A stretch of 64,000 bases of DNA, taken from assembly GCF_963678635.1 (NCBI RefSeq), contig NC_087071.1:26151378-26215377 (forward strand), given 5' to 3'. This DNA is from Symsagittifera roscoffensis. Lineage: Eukaryota; Xenacoelomorpha; Acoela; Convolutidae. Made by a program: the position numbers and the translations under genes. The notes under the pieces were generated by a model. The model ran no database searches. It saw only the letters and a list, made by a program, of their open reading frames with translations, and was not told the origin of the DNA. Of this stretch, positions 34,195 to 45,239 are shown piece by piece; the stretch's first letter is position 1; the number at the start of each line of letters is the position of its first letter.

Positions 34195-34620
34195 CTCATG
34201 TCCAGCCTCATTGTACCAAGGCAGAGTTTAATTGACGTTACGTTTTCTACATGACAACATGACGCCGAGTCAACTTTTTATCTTTTGAATTGTTCTTTCG
34301 AACGCGATGATCGCCCACCGGACATAATTTTTGCTCAATGATATTATCGAGGCGACACCTTTTTATCGTGTTTCCTTTGAACCTCGAGAACTGGTCTGTT
34401 TCTATTGACTCGGGTATTCCATGAGTACCAATATAGGCGCGTAAAATTTTATTCCAAATTATACCCCGTCAATTTTGTAACTTTGACTGATGGAAATTTA
34501 GAGTATCTATCGATTGCTACTAGCAGGCATGTTTTTTTGCTTTATGATTTTCTACGGAACTGGCCTAAATCATTTTGACTTCTTAACTCGACTATGTGAG
34601 CAACGGAAGAGAATTAGCGG
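34195..34620 (-). pseudogene. Gypsy A, degraded integrase core
   Basis: At about 34300-34355 the minus strand reads NIIEQKLCPVGDHR, near the catalytic Glu side of the gypsy integrase core. Earlier core motifs are broken by stops. A near-identical ~48-base piece recurs at 35214-35262, see findings. Confidence 0.6.
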
Positions 34621-35067
34621 ATTTTTTTTGGAATGATATATTTAATATTCTTACCAAATCTAGTGCCTTCTCTACACTCGTCTGCTAAATTTATGTTGTC
34701 TTTATGCATGTGGGGCCACCACAAGTATATTGAGACATCAAGCATAGCCTCCTACCTTGGTTTAACCGCGGTGAATTCTCTTCGTTACGGCAGGTCTACG
34801 TTGTCCCGGAACTGCTAGCCGATTGTCGACCAGGGTGGAGTCGTCAAGGACTGACAGTTGATTCCAAAGAGGATTCGTAAATGGTGCCATTAGTTCGAAT
34901 CCCACTCGATCGTTTCGTTCAATGACCCGTCGTAATCGGTCCATCGACACATCCTCGGAAACGGGCTCTGCAAGCAAATTATCAAATAGCTTTGATAAAT
35001 TAAAGAGCCCAACGTCTCCCAGCTGCTCAGTATTCTTGCATTCCTCCATTTTAGAATTGTGGCTCAC
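34621..35067 (-). pseudogene. Gypsy A, integrase N-terminal zinc-binding domain
   Basis: The frame 34762-35067 ends LVDNRLAVPGQRRPAVTKRI followed by HRG. It continues in another frame with AMLDVS, YLWWPHMHKD and NLADECREGTRFGKN. This is the HHCC zinc domain layout of gypsy integrase, with the second Cys of the final CxxC replaced by Gly (CREG). A frameshift breaks it near 34762. Confidence 0.75.
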
Positions 35068-35213
35068 CCGTTGCGTTTGTTGGACAACACTAATCTCTGG
35101 ACTGCAGTCCTATTCGTCGCCAGTTAAATCCGCATTTATGATTACCTTTGTTCCTGAGTCACTCCCGTCTCCGCTCTTCTTTGGGCTGCTTGTCACAATT
35201 TCGGTGACGCGGA

Positions 35214-35262
35214 CCGCAATGATCGCCCACCGGACAGAATTTTTGCTCAATGATATTATTGT
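35214..35262 (-). repeat. Displaced duplicate of an integrase segment
   Basis: ATGATCGCCCACCGGACAGA and the following AATTTTTGCTCAATGATATT match 34308-34355 almost exactly, with different flanks. On the minus strand this copy lies upstream of the integrase domain, so it is out of place in the element. Confidence 0.85.
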
Positions 35263-35739
35263 GACAAGCAGATATTCTAGCTTGAGAATATTCATCGGAT
35301 GGTATTATGCATCTTGGATGATTAGATACCAGAACGACAACAAATTCGTCTGGCGTGTTGGGGTCTTCATTCCAAGTTACTGCTCGTGCAATGTCCTCCT
35401 CTGAACTCTCAGAGCCCGATCTTTTTACTGCTCCTCTGTTGTTCTTACATGTCCGTTTCGCGTTCCGTCTCTCTTTGAATAATTTTTTTTTTCTGAATTG
35501 AGTGAACCGACTGAATTGAGTTTGAGAATTTGTATAAACTGTTTGGTGGCAAATTTGAGAGACTTGAGTTCAGATCGTTTTTGTTCTGATCGAGAATTAC
35601 TCGTTTTGTACCGTTTTGGTTGCCTTAGCAACCGTGTCTGGGTTAGTATGTGTATCTGTTTCATTTTGATGCTCAGAGTGTTCTAGAATTTTTTCGTTCC
35701 GGTCGAGCGTTGATGTATTGCTAAGCCGACTGTTCAATC

Positions 35740-36010
35740 AGTCGAGGGCTTCATGAAAGCTTTCAATTGAAGTTACAAAAATCTTTCGTCGGATTTTCAT
35801 TTCGGCCACATCTTGCCGTTTGGCTCCCTTGACAAATAATCGACTAATCACATGTCTCTGCCTGGGATATTTACTATTTTAATTGGTATGGTAATAGTCT
35901 ATCTACCCAGCAAGTTAACCGTGATTGGTTTGTTTTGTTTGATTGATTGCCCTCAAAAGCTGATGTCATTTCTTCATGATCAGTTTTTATTACGAATTTT
36001 TTTCCCAACA
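35740..36010 (-). pseudogene. Gypsy A, RNase H remnant
   Basis: The minus strand reads LTCWVDRLLPYQLK, then in another frame VNIPGRDM and LVDYLSREPNGK. This matches the end of the gypsy RNase H and connection region ('RW...LLPYxFxIxxxPGxxMxxxDYLSRxP'). Frameshifted. Confidence 0.75.
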
Positions 36011-36329
36011 AGTAATGTTTAAATCGATCCACCGATCATACAACTGCAAGCAGTTCCAGTTCAATTGTGGAGTATTTGTTCTTGACTTTTCAAAAATCGG
36101 GAAACAAATAAGATAGAAATACAATCCCCTTCTTCCCATTTTTGTTCCGGGGACATTCCACACGTGTTTCTTTGGATGGATCGTAATAGTTTAGTTTTGT
36201 AATGTTCGCTACTGCCCTTTTAATTTCATCGAAGATTCTCGGGTGTTCTTCCCCATTCAAAATTTTTGACCGGTATTTTTAAGTTTTTCAGTTTTTCTTC
36301 TCGTCCTCTTCTCGTAGCAGTAGCAACGG

Positions 36330-37340
36330 TCGAAAATTCTCAGTTATGTTAGCGGAATTTTGTATGAAATCGGAGAGATGGTTTATGCTACCCATGAACG
36401 ATCCAAGTTGCTTCAGTGATTTTGGATGATCCAATTTCTATACAGCTTCCGTTTTCTGACCCCATTTTCTGACAATTTATGTCCTATCCAAATCATCTCA
36501 CCCAAAAAAAATTCACACTGACAATTTAAGTGATAAGTTTTCTCGATGCAAATTATCAGTAACAAATTTTTTATGTTCAGATTCTGTACCCTTGGACACC
36601 ATTAAAAAATCATCCAGGAAACAAAATGTAATTTTCGCGTTGCTTATAGTACAATCCATAGCTTTATGAATCTAAGCTGGCTTGTCGGTCTGGCCATGAA
36701 AACTTGTAAGGAATCTGTAGGTACCTGTTGCATGTCCCCCAAAGATGTTAACATTTCATTGTTTTGCGGTTTATGAGGTCGTTTTAAGTTGACTGTAAGC
36801 AAGTTTCAATTACTGTAAAATATAGTGTACCTTCTGCTTTTGCAGTTACGATTTGACTTATCTCGTCCAAAATATCATCCACATGTGGCATTGGATACTT
36901 ATTTTTCCATAATTGCCAGTGCCAATTAATGTAGTCGTCTTTTTTGACTGCATTGACTCTTAAGGGCTATAAAGCAATCACTCGTACACTTATCAAAACG
37001 CTGAAAATGACCTTCCGCCAAAATTTTTTCAATCTTTTCTTGCAAATGTTTCTGGATTATGTATCGGTATCATTCTGCCCTTTTCCTGAACGAGATACAA
37101 TGGGTAATCAAATTGTGTGCTCACTACATCGTTTACTGACCGGCCTTGACGGTCAAATAAATCTTTACGATTTGAATAAAATTTTTGTTTCCAATTTTCC
37201 AATTGCTCACACAAACCTTGACTTTTCTTTCGGGGCTGACTTTTGCTTAGTGATGATCCCCACTTCGCGCACGTGTTTCTGTTATCAAGAATGCAGCATC
37301 TTCAACTTACTATCCCGTGGATCGTATATCCGCTTTTAGC
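36330..37340 (-). pseudogene. Gypsy A, reverse transcriptase remnant
   Basis: At about 36600-36625 the minus strand has CFLDDFLMVSKG, the catalytic YxDD box of gypsy RT with Leu in place of the usual Tyr. Downstream comes HPKSLKQLGSFMGSINHLSD, the thumb region. An N-terminal piece is the frame 37029-37214 (ENWKQKFYSNRKDLFDRQGR). Several stops and shifts. Confidence 0.8.
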
Positions 37341-37645
37341 GCCCCAAGTGTTGCAATTGGATGGTTTTTGTATTCCATCAATTCTGCCGGTAGGTTTAAA
37401 CTTTCCGTTTGAACAAATTTAGATTTCTGTGACGATTCTGAGATTTGTTTTAATGTTTTTTAGTTTGAGAAAGATACTGGGCTTCCCATGTCAACGGCCA
37501 TGTTGATGATCTGGTTATCGATTCGAACTAATGCTTTTAATGATTTCATACCCTCGGTTTTTTGATGTCTACCTATGTCAATCTTTTTTAATTCCGAATT
37601 ATTCATAAACTGTTCATTGATTCTGTCTTTGTTTTCCAATCTTTC

Positions 37646-37882
37646 TTAGTTATACCTATCGATCTTGACCATTTGGTTGGCATTCTGTTCTATCGACACT
37701 ATTGCGGGTTCATCGCTTGAGCCGAGTGTTTGTATTAAATTATTTTCCTCCTCAGAGCTCTCTGTGGCCTCGTTTATATCACTTATTTGCTGGGATCTCC
37801 ACATCCGTACAAAATGGTTCGGTTTATTACAATTTTTGCACTGTTTTCTCATTGCTGGGCATTTTTTTAAGTTGATATTCAA
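37646..37882 (-). pseudogene. Gypsy A, nucleocapsid zinc knuckle
   Basis: Contains CKNCNKPNHFVRMW, a CX2CX4HX4C knuckle in which the last Cys is Trp. An upstream CPAMRKQC supplies the linker. RNA packaging through this knuckle would be lost. Confidence 0.8.
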
Positions 37883-38401
37883 TTAAACGCCTGTGTTGTT
37901 GTCCTACTTTGTTTGAATTTTAATGCCTGCTTCGGTATTTCGTAGAGATAATGTTTCAAAGGTTAGCGTTTCTTGAAGTGCAGCGCTCCTCATCTTTGAG
38001 ATCAAAAGGTCTCGTATCAACTCATATTCTAACGCACCCAACGCTGATTGTGCTGCCTGTGCAATTAATGCGACGTGAAGCGCCTCCAGAGTCTCTCCGG
38101 GCTCTTGCGATCTATTGAAGAGTTTGTATCTTGCATACGTGATACTTTGGGCCTTCTGAAATGTAGCTTTAGTTTAGGCTACCATTTCTTTGATCTCCAG
38201 CTTGTTAAATTTTTTGCGCGGATTTGTTTGCAAAAATCAATTCCCCCTCTGTTCCTAGAGCGAGAAATATTCCTCTCGCCAGAGGTTTTTGTATTTTATT
38301 GTAATATAAGTTATTAACCATTTTTGGTCCTCTCTCACTTCGTTCCTCGTTTTCCAATGCAATACAGTCTCTTGCTTATCTATCTCTTGTTTCGTGAGCT
38401 G

Positions 38402-38665
38402 TTACGGCAGTGGCATCTTCTTCTTTTCGGGTTGTTTCTGGTCTCGGTCCAGGTTCCTCGATGACTGCTTTTGGAGCTTCCCTAAATTATTTCTGGTTTT
38501 ACATTCTCTTTTACCGTTATTTCCATGAGAAAGTGATGAAATCATATCTAAAAAATCCATGGTGGTTCTGAAGTTGCTGTAATCCAGAAAACGGGGATTC
38601 TTATGTCGATCTGGTTGTTTTGCGACAAAAATCCTGCTGGCTGCGCCATGTGATAACCCAGACAA
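38402..38665 (-). pseudogene. Gypsy A, gag N-terminal frame
   Basis: An 87-codon frame just inside the 5' LTR, with MDFLDMISSLSHGNNGKREC and a basic, Gln-rich tail. Its position fits the start of gag. The frame runs over the primer-binding site, so the true start is probably the internal Met at about 38560. Confidence 0.45.
38631..38648 (-). other. Primer-binding site of gypsy A (tRNA-Ser-like)
   Basis: The minus strand reads TGGCGCAGCCAGCAGGAT, two bases after the 5' LTR. TGGCGCAG is the start of the primer-binding site that insect 17.6/297-group gypsy elements use with tRNA-Ser; this assignment is from memory of that group. Confidence 0.6.
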
Positions 38666-38957
38666 CGGCTAAGGATTTAGGATATAAAACAGAGAAGTTC
38701 AATTGCTTGATTTCTAAGTTTTAATCTTCTAGGTTCTTTGTTTTTAGCTCATATCGACTGGCTTAATTCCACACATGCGTATTGCCAACTGAATTAACAA
38801 TAACCTCTTTGATAACAGCACTTCTGGTCTTGGCGATAAAAAGTTAACAATGAAGATAACATAATTACATTGCGCCATTGATAACATAACTGTTAACTGT
38901 AACGGCAGTAGCAAAAACTAAGTTTCAGCTCAAGACTACTGCAGCCGCAGTACTACA
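38651..38957 (-). repeat. 5' LTR of gypsy A
   Basis: Begins TGATAACCCAGACAACGG and ends GCAGTACTACA on the plus strand. It aligns with 32184-32483 with many substitutions and a few indels, implying an old insertion. Confidence 0.9.
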
Positions 38958-39958
38958 AGCATCATGCTCGTTGGTTTAAATATTGAAACCTTCCAATTTT
39001 CAAAGAGCGTTTTTTTTCGGAGAAAACTTTGAAAGCTTCATAGTTATTGAGAACTTAGTAAGTTTTTGTACCTCTAACTTTTCACTTTGAGCAAACAGAG
39101 AGCTCACAAAAGATGGTTACACTTCAGAAGAGGTATGGATTAGTTGTGGGAGAACCTGTACGGTTGATCCAAAGCATTCGCTCACTTCAAGAATCGGAAC
39201 GAAATTTATCTTTTACTTTTTGAATTGTGATAACTTTCCGTGATTTTTGTAAATCAATAAAATAATTAAGTAGATTGCAAATAGGATGCACGTAAAAAAA
39301 CTTGTCCAGCCTAAAACCTACAAACTAAAGTCATTTTTTGAGACCTGTGTAAAGACGTTTCAAGACATACATAATAAGTTTGTAACTTAAAAAATTTTCA
39401 CAAACGTCTCAAGAACCTCGTAAACAATCACTGCTTACTTCGTTTGATTTAAAACGTCGCAAGACTGTCGCAAGTAGTCACTGCCTACTGAAATATTTCT
39501 TTTACATTGGTGGCAATTTGTTACTAAAAGAAACACCATATGTTACTTTAACAAGATCATGCCAATTTTGTGAATTTTGACTCAGAGGCAAATTAACCGT
39601 GTAAATTTAGAGGTGAGAAGAACTCAGATAAAAATGTGGCTCAAGATTTAAAAAATAAAAGTTTTTATACAGATCAAATCTGAATCAGATTTTTTTTTTG
39701 CAAATAAAACCGAAATGCGATCTACTTATTGGCAATAAACCAAAAAAACCTACTGTATTTTAGTGACTCATCGACTTATGCTTTTATTTTTACCATTTTT
39801 GGCACAGTAATTTCCTGAGAGCCTACAATAACCCGGTCAAGGCTAATTGGGACGGTAGTTTACTGAGATCATTGTTTAATTCTTAAAAAGCATTCAAAGT
39901 TTTGCGAGGAGTTTACAAACTGTTTTTGTATCATTTGTTTTTTTTAGTAAACGTTTTT
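38958..39958. other. No gene seen; dispersed repeat fragment
   Basis: Contains ACGTCGCAAGACTGTCGCAAG and AGTCACTGCCTACTG (about 39450-39490), then TTTTTATACAGATCAA near 39665. The same two phrases occur in the same order at 41446-41670 and 50855-51080. A looser version at 60340-60550 marks a dispersed repeat family of unknown type. Confidence 0.5.
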
Positions 39959-40636
39959 CATTATGAGGCCAAATTGTGCATTTTGAAAAGTGTAGGTGGA
40001 TTCCGCAACAGGCAAAAATCAGATTTGTCGCGGAACCCGCAACATTGCTATTTTTCTTTGATCTTCTCTGCTGTTTTTGATTCCACGGACGAATAGCTAA
40101 CACACTGTGTTGCTGAAAATCGCTCGAAAAACAGGCAACTTTGCGGAATCCGCAACAAAATATGAGGGAATCTGGAACCAGTTTGTTAAATCTATGAACA
40201 AATAATAATATATGTGTATAGTAGATTTAAGCTGTCGCGTAATCCGCGACGGTAAGTGAAATCCGCAAAATGTAAGCAGAATCCGCAAATTGTAAGCGGA
40301 TTTCGCAAATTGTAAGCGGATTTCGCAAATTGTAAGCGGAATCCGCAAATTGTAAGCGGAATCCGCATAATTTTGCGGAGTCCATTGACATTTGCGGAAT
40401 CCGCTTACATTGGCGGAATCCGAAACAACTGCCAATATTCGCTTGTCGCGGAATCCGCAACAAAATCAATATGCTGACAAAATTTGCGTTACAGATTTGT
40501 ACGCGGAATCCACCAAAACTTTGTAAGTGGAATCCACTTACTTTTTGGAACACGTTTAATGACTTGTCTCTGGAATCCAGGAACATACAGACACAAAATT
40601 GTGTGCCTATTCAGTGCACAGTTTGGCCTCGTAATG
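39959..40636. mobile_element. MITE family M2, copy c
   Basis: Left end CATTATGAGGCCAAATTGTG, right end TGCACAGTTTGGCCTCGTAATG: inverted repeats of about 22 bases. It carries TCTGGAATCCAGGAACATAC, the inverted family signature, and a dense palindrome array (40238-40440). The left breakpoint of the large tandem duplication falls inside it at about 40416. Confidence 0.9.
40238..40440 (+). repeat. Palindromic GCGGAATCCGC array
   Basis: About ten copies of a 20-base unit, GCGGAATCCGCAAATTGTAA. Orientation flips after about 40375, where TTTGCGGAATCCGCTTACA is seen. Each unit has a near-perfect palindrome, and neighbouring units can also pair with those of opposite orientation. Confidence 0.93.
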
Positions 40637-41894
40637 TTGAATGAACAAAATTGCGTTTTATAGTAAAGACTTCTTAGTGCACTACTTTATTAATTGAAAT
40701 GTAATAAAGTGATTTCCGAACTTTAAACAAGAAGTTCTTGTTTGATCAAAACTAGATCGATTATAATATAAGATTTTCTTTTCAACTAAAGCTTTAAAAC
40801 AAAAAGTTTTAATAAGTTTTTTCTCTCGAAATTCCGTGCATGTTCTGTTTATAAGAAACAAAGACGGTATGTGGTCACGGGTACGGGTACGAGAACCAGT
40901 ACATGTACCATTTGATTAATCATAATCGAGGTTATTATCATGAGTCAAAACTGTACCATGCTCAGGTTAATTCTCTCAAACGTTTGATAGGGGGGAGGGG
41001 GCTGTTTTTGAAGGTTCTATAAGCCAAATTGTCTAAAGCAAAATATTGGGTGCTTGATTGAAGTGCTTATTTTTTACGAAATCCAGTTTTAACTTTGAAG
41101 AGGTGTTATGGGGAGATTACATGGTAAGTCACTTAGGGGACACTTTAGGAAATGAACTTTACGGTTAATTCTATAGGTTTCAAAAGTTGGACAAATACAA
41201 CCTGTAATTGAAAGGTGATTACCTTCATTGAGAACTAAATTTTAAAAAACGTAGTCAAATTGTTTAGTAATTCAAAATAAAAGTTTCTTCTGGTCAAAAG
41301 TAAACTCAGTTCGAAAAATTGTGAAGTATAAATCAGAAAAATCACCCAAAAAATGGCATTCGCTTTTTTAAATTATATAGTGTAAATATAGATTTTATTT
41401 TAAGGTATTTTCAAAGAAAACGGTGAATTTGATTCGAAAGACCGTCGCAAGTATTCACTGCCTATATACAAGCAACTTGATACTGAACACATCTGCTGTC
41501 AGACTGCGGAAATCGGATCTAGATTTTGATAACAGCAGCCAGCAGCAAACGCGCATCAGCATCAAAAAGCAGTTCTTCACAGGGGTGGCCTTTCGTTATT
41601 TACAATTCGCCATGTTTAATTAGAAATGTGATGCGAGTTTCAGAAACTGTAGTTTTTATACAGATTAAGTTTCACGAAGTCCATGCAGACCACGTCCAAA
41701 AACAACCTGACAGTCAGTAAATGAGTCAAGCAGATTTCTCAAGCTTTAATGAATCCTCAACTTTTTGTTCTTTGTGTAGTTTACAAAATTAGTAGTTTTC
41801 TGAGGACCTAAAACCCGATCAATGTTTGAATCATCGGAACTTAAATCTAGTCTGCATCACTTGTTGTTTAGTAAACAAACTGACTACTGACCCA

Positions 41895-42627
41895 CAATGA
41901 AGTTCCATGGATAATAATCGATTTTCGTGGTCAAGAATGTTGCCATATAATCGATTCTAGTTGCCCTTTGGGGCCACACAATCGATTATAACCCGTTATT
42001 TTAAAAGAATTTAAATCGATTATAATCCATTAAAAAACCAATATAATTTCTACAATTTCTACAATTCTCACAGCCTCTGGATCTTTAAACCTACTCACAT
42101 TTACTGACTAACTTTTTGCAAAACGATATCCATCTCACTTTCAACACCCCCTTTTCATGTAAAATACCTCAATGTTTACCCCATCCACCCGCTTTTATCC
42201 TCCCTTTTTAACCCTCCCCTCCGCATTTTTCTAATTTAATACTCCTCCCCGGACTTACCGCCCCCAACAAAAACACTCCCACCACCTCGTACTCTCACTA
42301 ACCCCGCGTAAAAAGTAAGATTGGTAGGCTTAAGTAGTTTGGGATAAGTGGGGGAGCGGCGCTGATTGTTCAACTTGTGAAACTATACGGGCAGTTATCG
42401 GAAAATCCAGGCTCTTGTGTAAAACAAATTATGATTCATTATTATTAATTAGTATCCATTACATTCCCTTATAATTCATTATCAGCGACTATATTGGCTT
42501 AGATTGATTTCTTTTTTCTCTGATTTATTATCAAATATTAATCCACTATAATAGTTTGCTTTAGGTTTTTAAGGAGTCAGATCTTGAAAATACATTATAA
42601 TCGATGATTATCCATGGAACTTCATTG
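41895..42627. mobile_element. MITE family M3, copy b
   Basis: Left end CAATGAAGTTCCATGGATAA, right end the same sequence inverted (TTATCCATGGAACTTCATTG, with ATAATCATCGATT in place of ATAATAATCGATT). The arms are AATCGATTATAAT-rich. The centre (about 42120-42310) is strongly C-rich on the plus strand (ACCCCCTTTTC, CCCTCCCCTCCG). About 733 bases, no coding capacity. Confidence 0.85.
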
Positions 42628-43245
42628 CGGAAAACAGCTATTTGAATTGCCATTGAGCGGTTTTTAGGTCGAAAAAAGATGACTTTTTTTCACTATGATA
42701 TTTTTTGCACTGATTTTTTAGTTGATAAGTGTTAAAGTGGATGGATTCCGAACATCAAAACTAGCTTTTTTCATTTGATCAACGCTAAAGTGCGTTATCA
42801 TTATAGATTAATTTCACGGGCGTTTTTTCTAACAAGTTTCGAGTGCCATTAAACCCTTTTAATCAATAAACAAGTAGCGGACAATATTTCTGACAATTTT
42901 TGACTGTCTCATTAGAAAAAATTAACGCACACATCTTTTAATGCAATGCATTTTGAGTGAAAAAGCGTTAAAATGATTTCCGAATATCGCAACTGGCCCT
43001 GTTTGTTTAATCAACACAAAATCCTATCACCATTAAAGAAATGTTGAACAATGTTTGAGCGGGCTTTGATTGTCTATTCAAATAAAACCTCTATTACAAA
43101 GTTTATCAAAAATTTTTTTAGTTACATTCAATTATTACTTCTTATTCTTGATCATAGTTTTAGCATAAAAAATTTTGAATTCAATTATAAGCTCTTATTT
43201 GCCTATTTTAGTCACTACGCCTAAAAAACTATGCAAAAAATTAAA
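42628..43245. other. No gene seen
   Basis: AT-rich sequence between M3 and gypsy B. GTGTTAAAGTGGA and AGCGTTAAAATGATTTCCGAA phrases repeat within it (about 42728 and 42963), suggesting a small internal duplication. Present again in duplicate copy 2. Confidence 0.5.
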
Positions 43246-43442
43246 TGTACTAAAATTCTAACTAAGCTAGCTTAAATTAAAAAAAGGTATAGTTTAGGGT
43301 TCATTTAAAATGTGTGTTATTTATAATTAGGACACAAAAACACTGACGCTCACTCAATCCGAAGGAGGTCCCTTGCGATAGACTAGGTCATATAAGACCG
43401 TTTAATTAAAATAACATTGCTGAAATAAGAACAATCACAACA
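43246..43442 (-). repeat. 3' LTR of gypsy B copy 1
   Basis: On the minus strand it runs TGTTGTGATTG to TTTTAGTACA (TG...CA). It matches 48687-48886: shared TAACTAAGCTAGCTTAAA, CACTGACGCTC, GTTTAATTAAA. It is preceded, on the minus strand, by the polypurine tract TTTAGGGGAAG (43443-43453). Confidence 0.88.
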
Positions 43443-44480
43443 CTTCCCCTAAATGGGAAAAATTTAAACTAAGAGCATACAAAATGGGTGATCTTTTTCT
43501 CCCTCTCCGAACGAATAAACTCACAACTAACTAGATAGCACGAGGATAGTTTACGAAATATAATCGCAAAGGGTACTTTTTGGGCTTTTGAAATAAGGAA
43601 ACTTTGACAAAAAATACAAGTAAGGCAGTTTGGTTTGTCCGTTGGATTTTATAGCAAAAATCTGAATTTCAATGTGAACTGCCTGGAGTTTTCATCAGTA
43701 TGAAGTTTCAAAAGTCAGTTGTTTGCTTACTATTGGCGAAGTAATAGAAATAACTAGCTGCACCAATGGTTAATGACATAAGCTGAAAATTTCAAATTTG
43801 TTCAAGGTTTGAGTGTAAGTAACACCCCAGCACGTCATGAAAAGCTTACAAAATCCAAAGAAAAATGAGTTTTTTCGAAAAAAAAGTTCTAGTTTTTTAT
43901 TACGGGGTGCAATTTATTCAGGAGCTTCCCGCATTGCCTGATTAGGTCTGAGTCGATGTCCGAATTGTCTGAATTTTCGATCACTGAGGACGGCAAGGAA
44001 GTAAATAAATTTTGTATTTCTTCGTCAATAAAAACTCTCGTTTCGGGCACTACTTCCGTCGGAGCTTGTGAAATGATGGGACTTGACTGTTCGACTAATT
44101 GGGCAACCAAATTTTCTCTGCACTCGCAATCATTTCCTAGATGTTATTTCTGGCAGTGTCATCAATAAGTGTGGAAGGATAAACTGCTGACCAGGTTGCC
44201 TGTTCTTCTATAACATCTACATACAACCTATCAACACAAAAACTAAGTGGTCCCGCATATCGTCTTGGTCTAGAAGGAGTTAATTTAATTTGTTCAGCAG
44301 ACTCTCCCACTTCATACACCGGGATTTCATCTGCGCAATCGTCCTCCATCTCCAGTACCACCGGCTCGGCAGGTTGTTCTCTGGTAGTTTGGATTACATC
44401 CGGCGTAGTGTCATAAAAATCAAATTCTGATGGCGGCTCCGTCAGTTCGGGAGATTTCAGTCCAGTTTGAGGTGAAACGG
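43443..44480 (-). pseudogene. Gypsy B copy 1, 3' polyprotein tail
   Basis: Frames 43889-44110 (acidic, SSPIISQAPTEVVPETRVF) and 44137-44361 (EMEDDCADEIPVYEVGESAE, then LTPSRPRRYAGPLSF). The second is proline/basic-rich like the end of a gypsy integrase tail. Each has a closely matching frame in copy 2 (53414-53943), where the two are joined differently. Confidence 0.6.
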
Positions 44481-44694
44481 GGGACCGGTATTACGTTAAT
44501 TGAGTAATCAGCTGATTTTCCTTGCGAGTTCCAATCTAAATCTACATATTCAGATTATAGGTGTTTATCCGATGAGATTTTGTTCGCATCTAAGATTATT
44601 CATAATTTTTAAAGTCATTTATGAACCTTTCCCTTCCTACGTTTCTACAGGAAAACCGCCTATGGTCCCTTCCCAATCGCTTAAGTCAGAGGTG

Positions 44695-44889
44695 TCAAAA
44701 GGTAATTAGAAAGAATTTTTCTTGGGCTAGGTAACCTGGTAAAAATTCTTCCTTGAGTTGCGTTCCGGCTGGATTCTTTTCTGCTTCTGAGGCTGGTTTC
44801 TGGATTCGGTCGATTTCTTTTATGATGTTTTTGTCCTTGTTAGGTTGTCCGACGGAGTGATGGCCACTTATTTTCTTCTTTTCGCGCAC
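44695..44889 (-). pseudogene. Gypsy B copy 1, basic polyprotein segment
   Basis: A Lys-rich 64-codon frame (REKKKISGHHSVGQPNKDKN) with a counterpart at 54192-54386. It lies between the integrase core and the tail. No known motif. Confidence 0.5.
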
Positions 44890-45239
44890 TTTTTTTGTTT
44901 CTTTGTTCCTACTTCGTATACATGATTAAAACGATAAAAGTCAGTGACTGTGACACTACTTTTGAAAATTTTAGATTGTTTCAAACAATTATCCTAAATG
45001 GCTATATCGGACTTCTTTAAGATTTTCCCGCCGGCAAATTTCACCGTTGAATTAGTAGAACGTATTAGTTTCTCTCTCGAAGTTCAATAAAAGAGCTCCC
45101 CATTTCTTCGATATAGACCTTTCGGAAGAAGCTACTTTTCTTTAAGGGCTTATAGTGTGGAAGTATCTTTGAATTCATCGCTGTGAGAGTCTTGGTTGGT
45201 GGAGGGCTTGGTTCTGAGTGGTATCATTTTTATTCGGGA

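Larger units (their letters stand above)
32184..38957 (-). mobile_element. Ty3/gypsy LTR retrotransposon A
   Basis: Two direct ~300-base LTRs bound an interior with gag, zinc knuckle, reverse transcriptase, RNase H and integrase remnants in gypsy order (RT before integrase) on the minus strand. Primer-binding and polypurine signals are present at the expected places. The LTRs differ at many positions, and the interior is full of stops and frameshifts, so the insertion is old and inactive. No clear target-site duplication: the flanks TCAGCCT and AGCATC do not match. Confidence 0.9.

Noticed and set aside
32184-38957. Target-site duplications around the gypsy A and gypsy B elements
   Set aside because: Flanks were compared at several offsets and no 4-6 base direct repeat was found, so none is claimed.
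40238-40440. CRISPR-like appearance of regularly spaced short palindromes
   Set aside because: The spacers are nearly identical to each other, units flip orientation, and the array lies inside a MITE in animal-type DNA. No cas genes are present.
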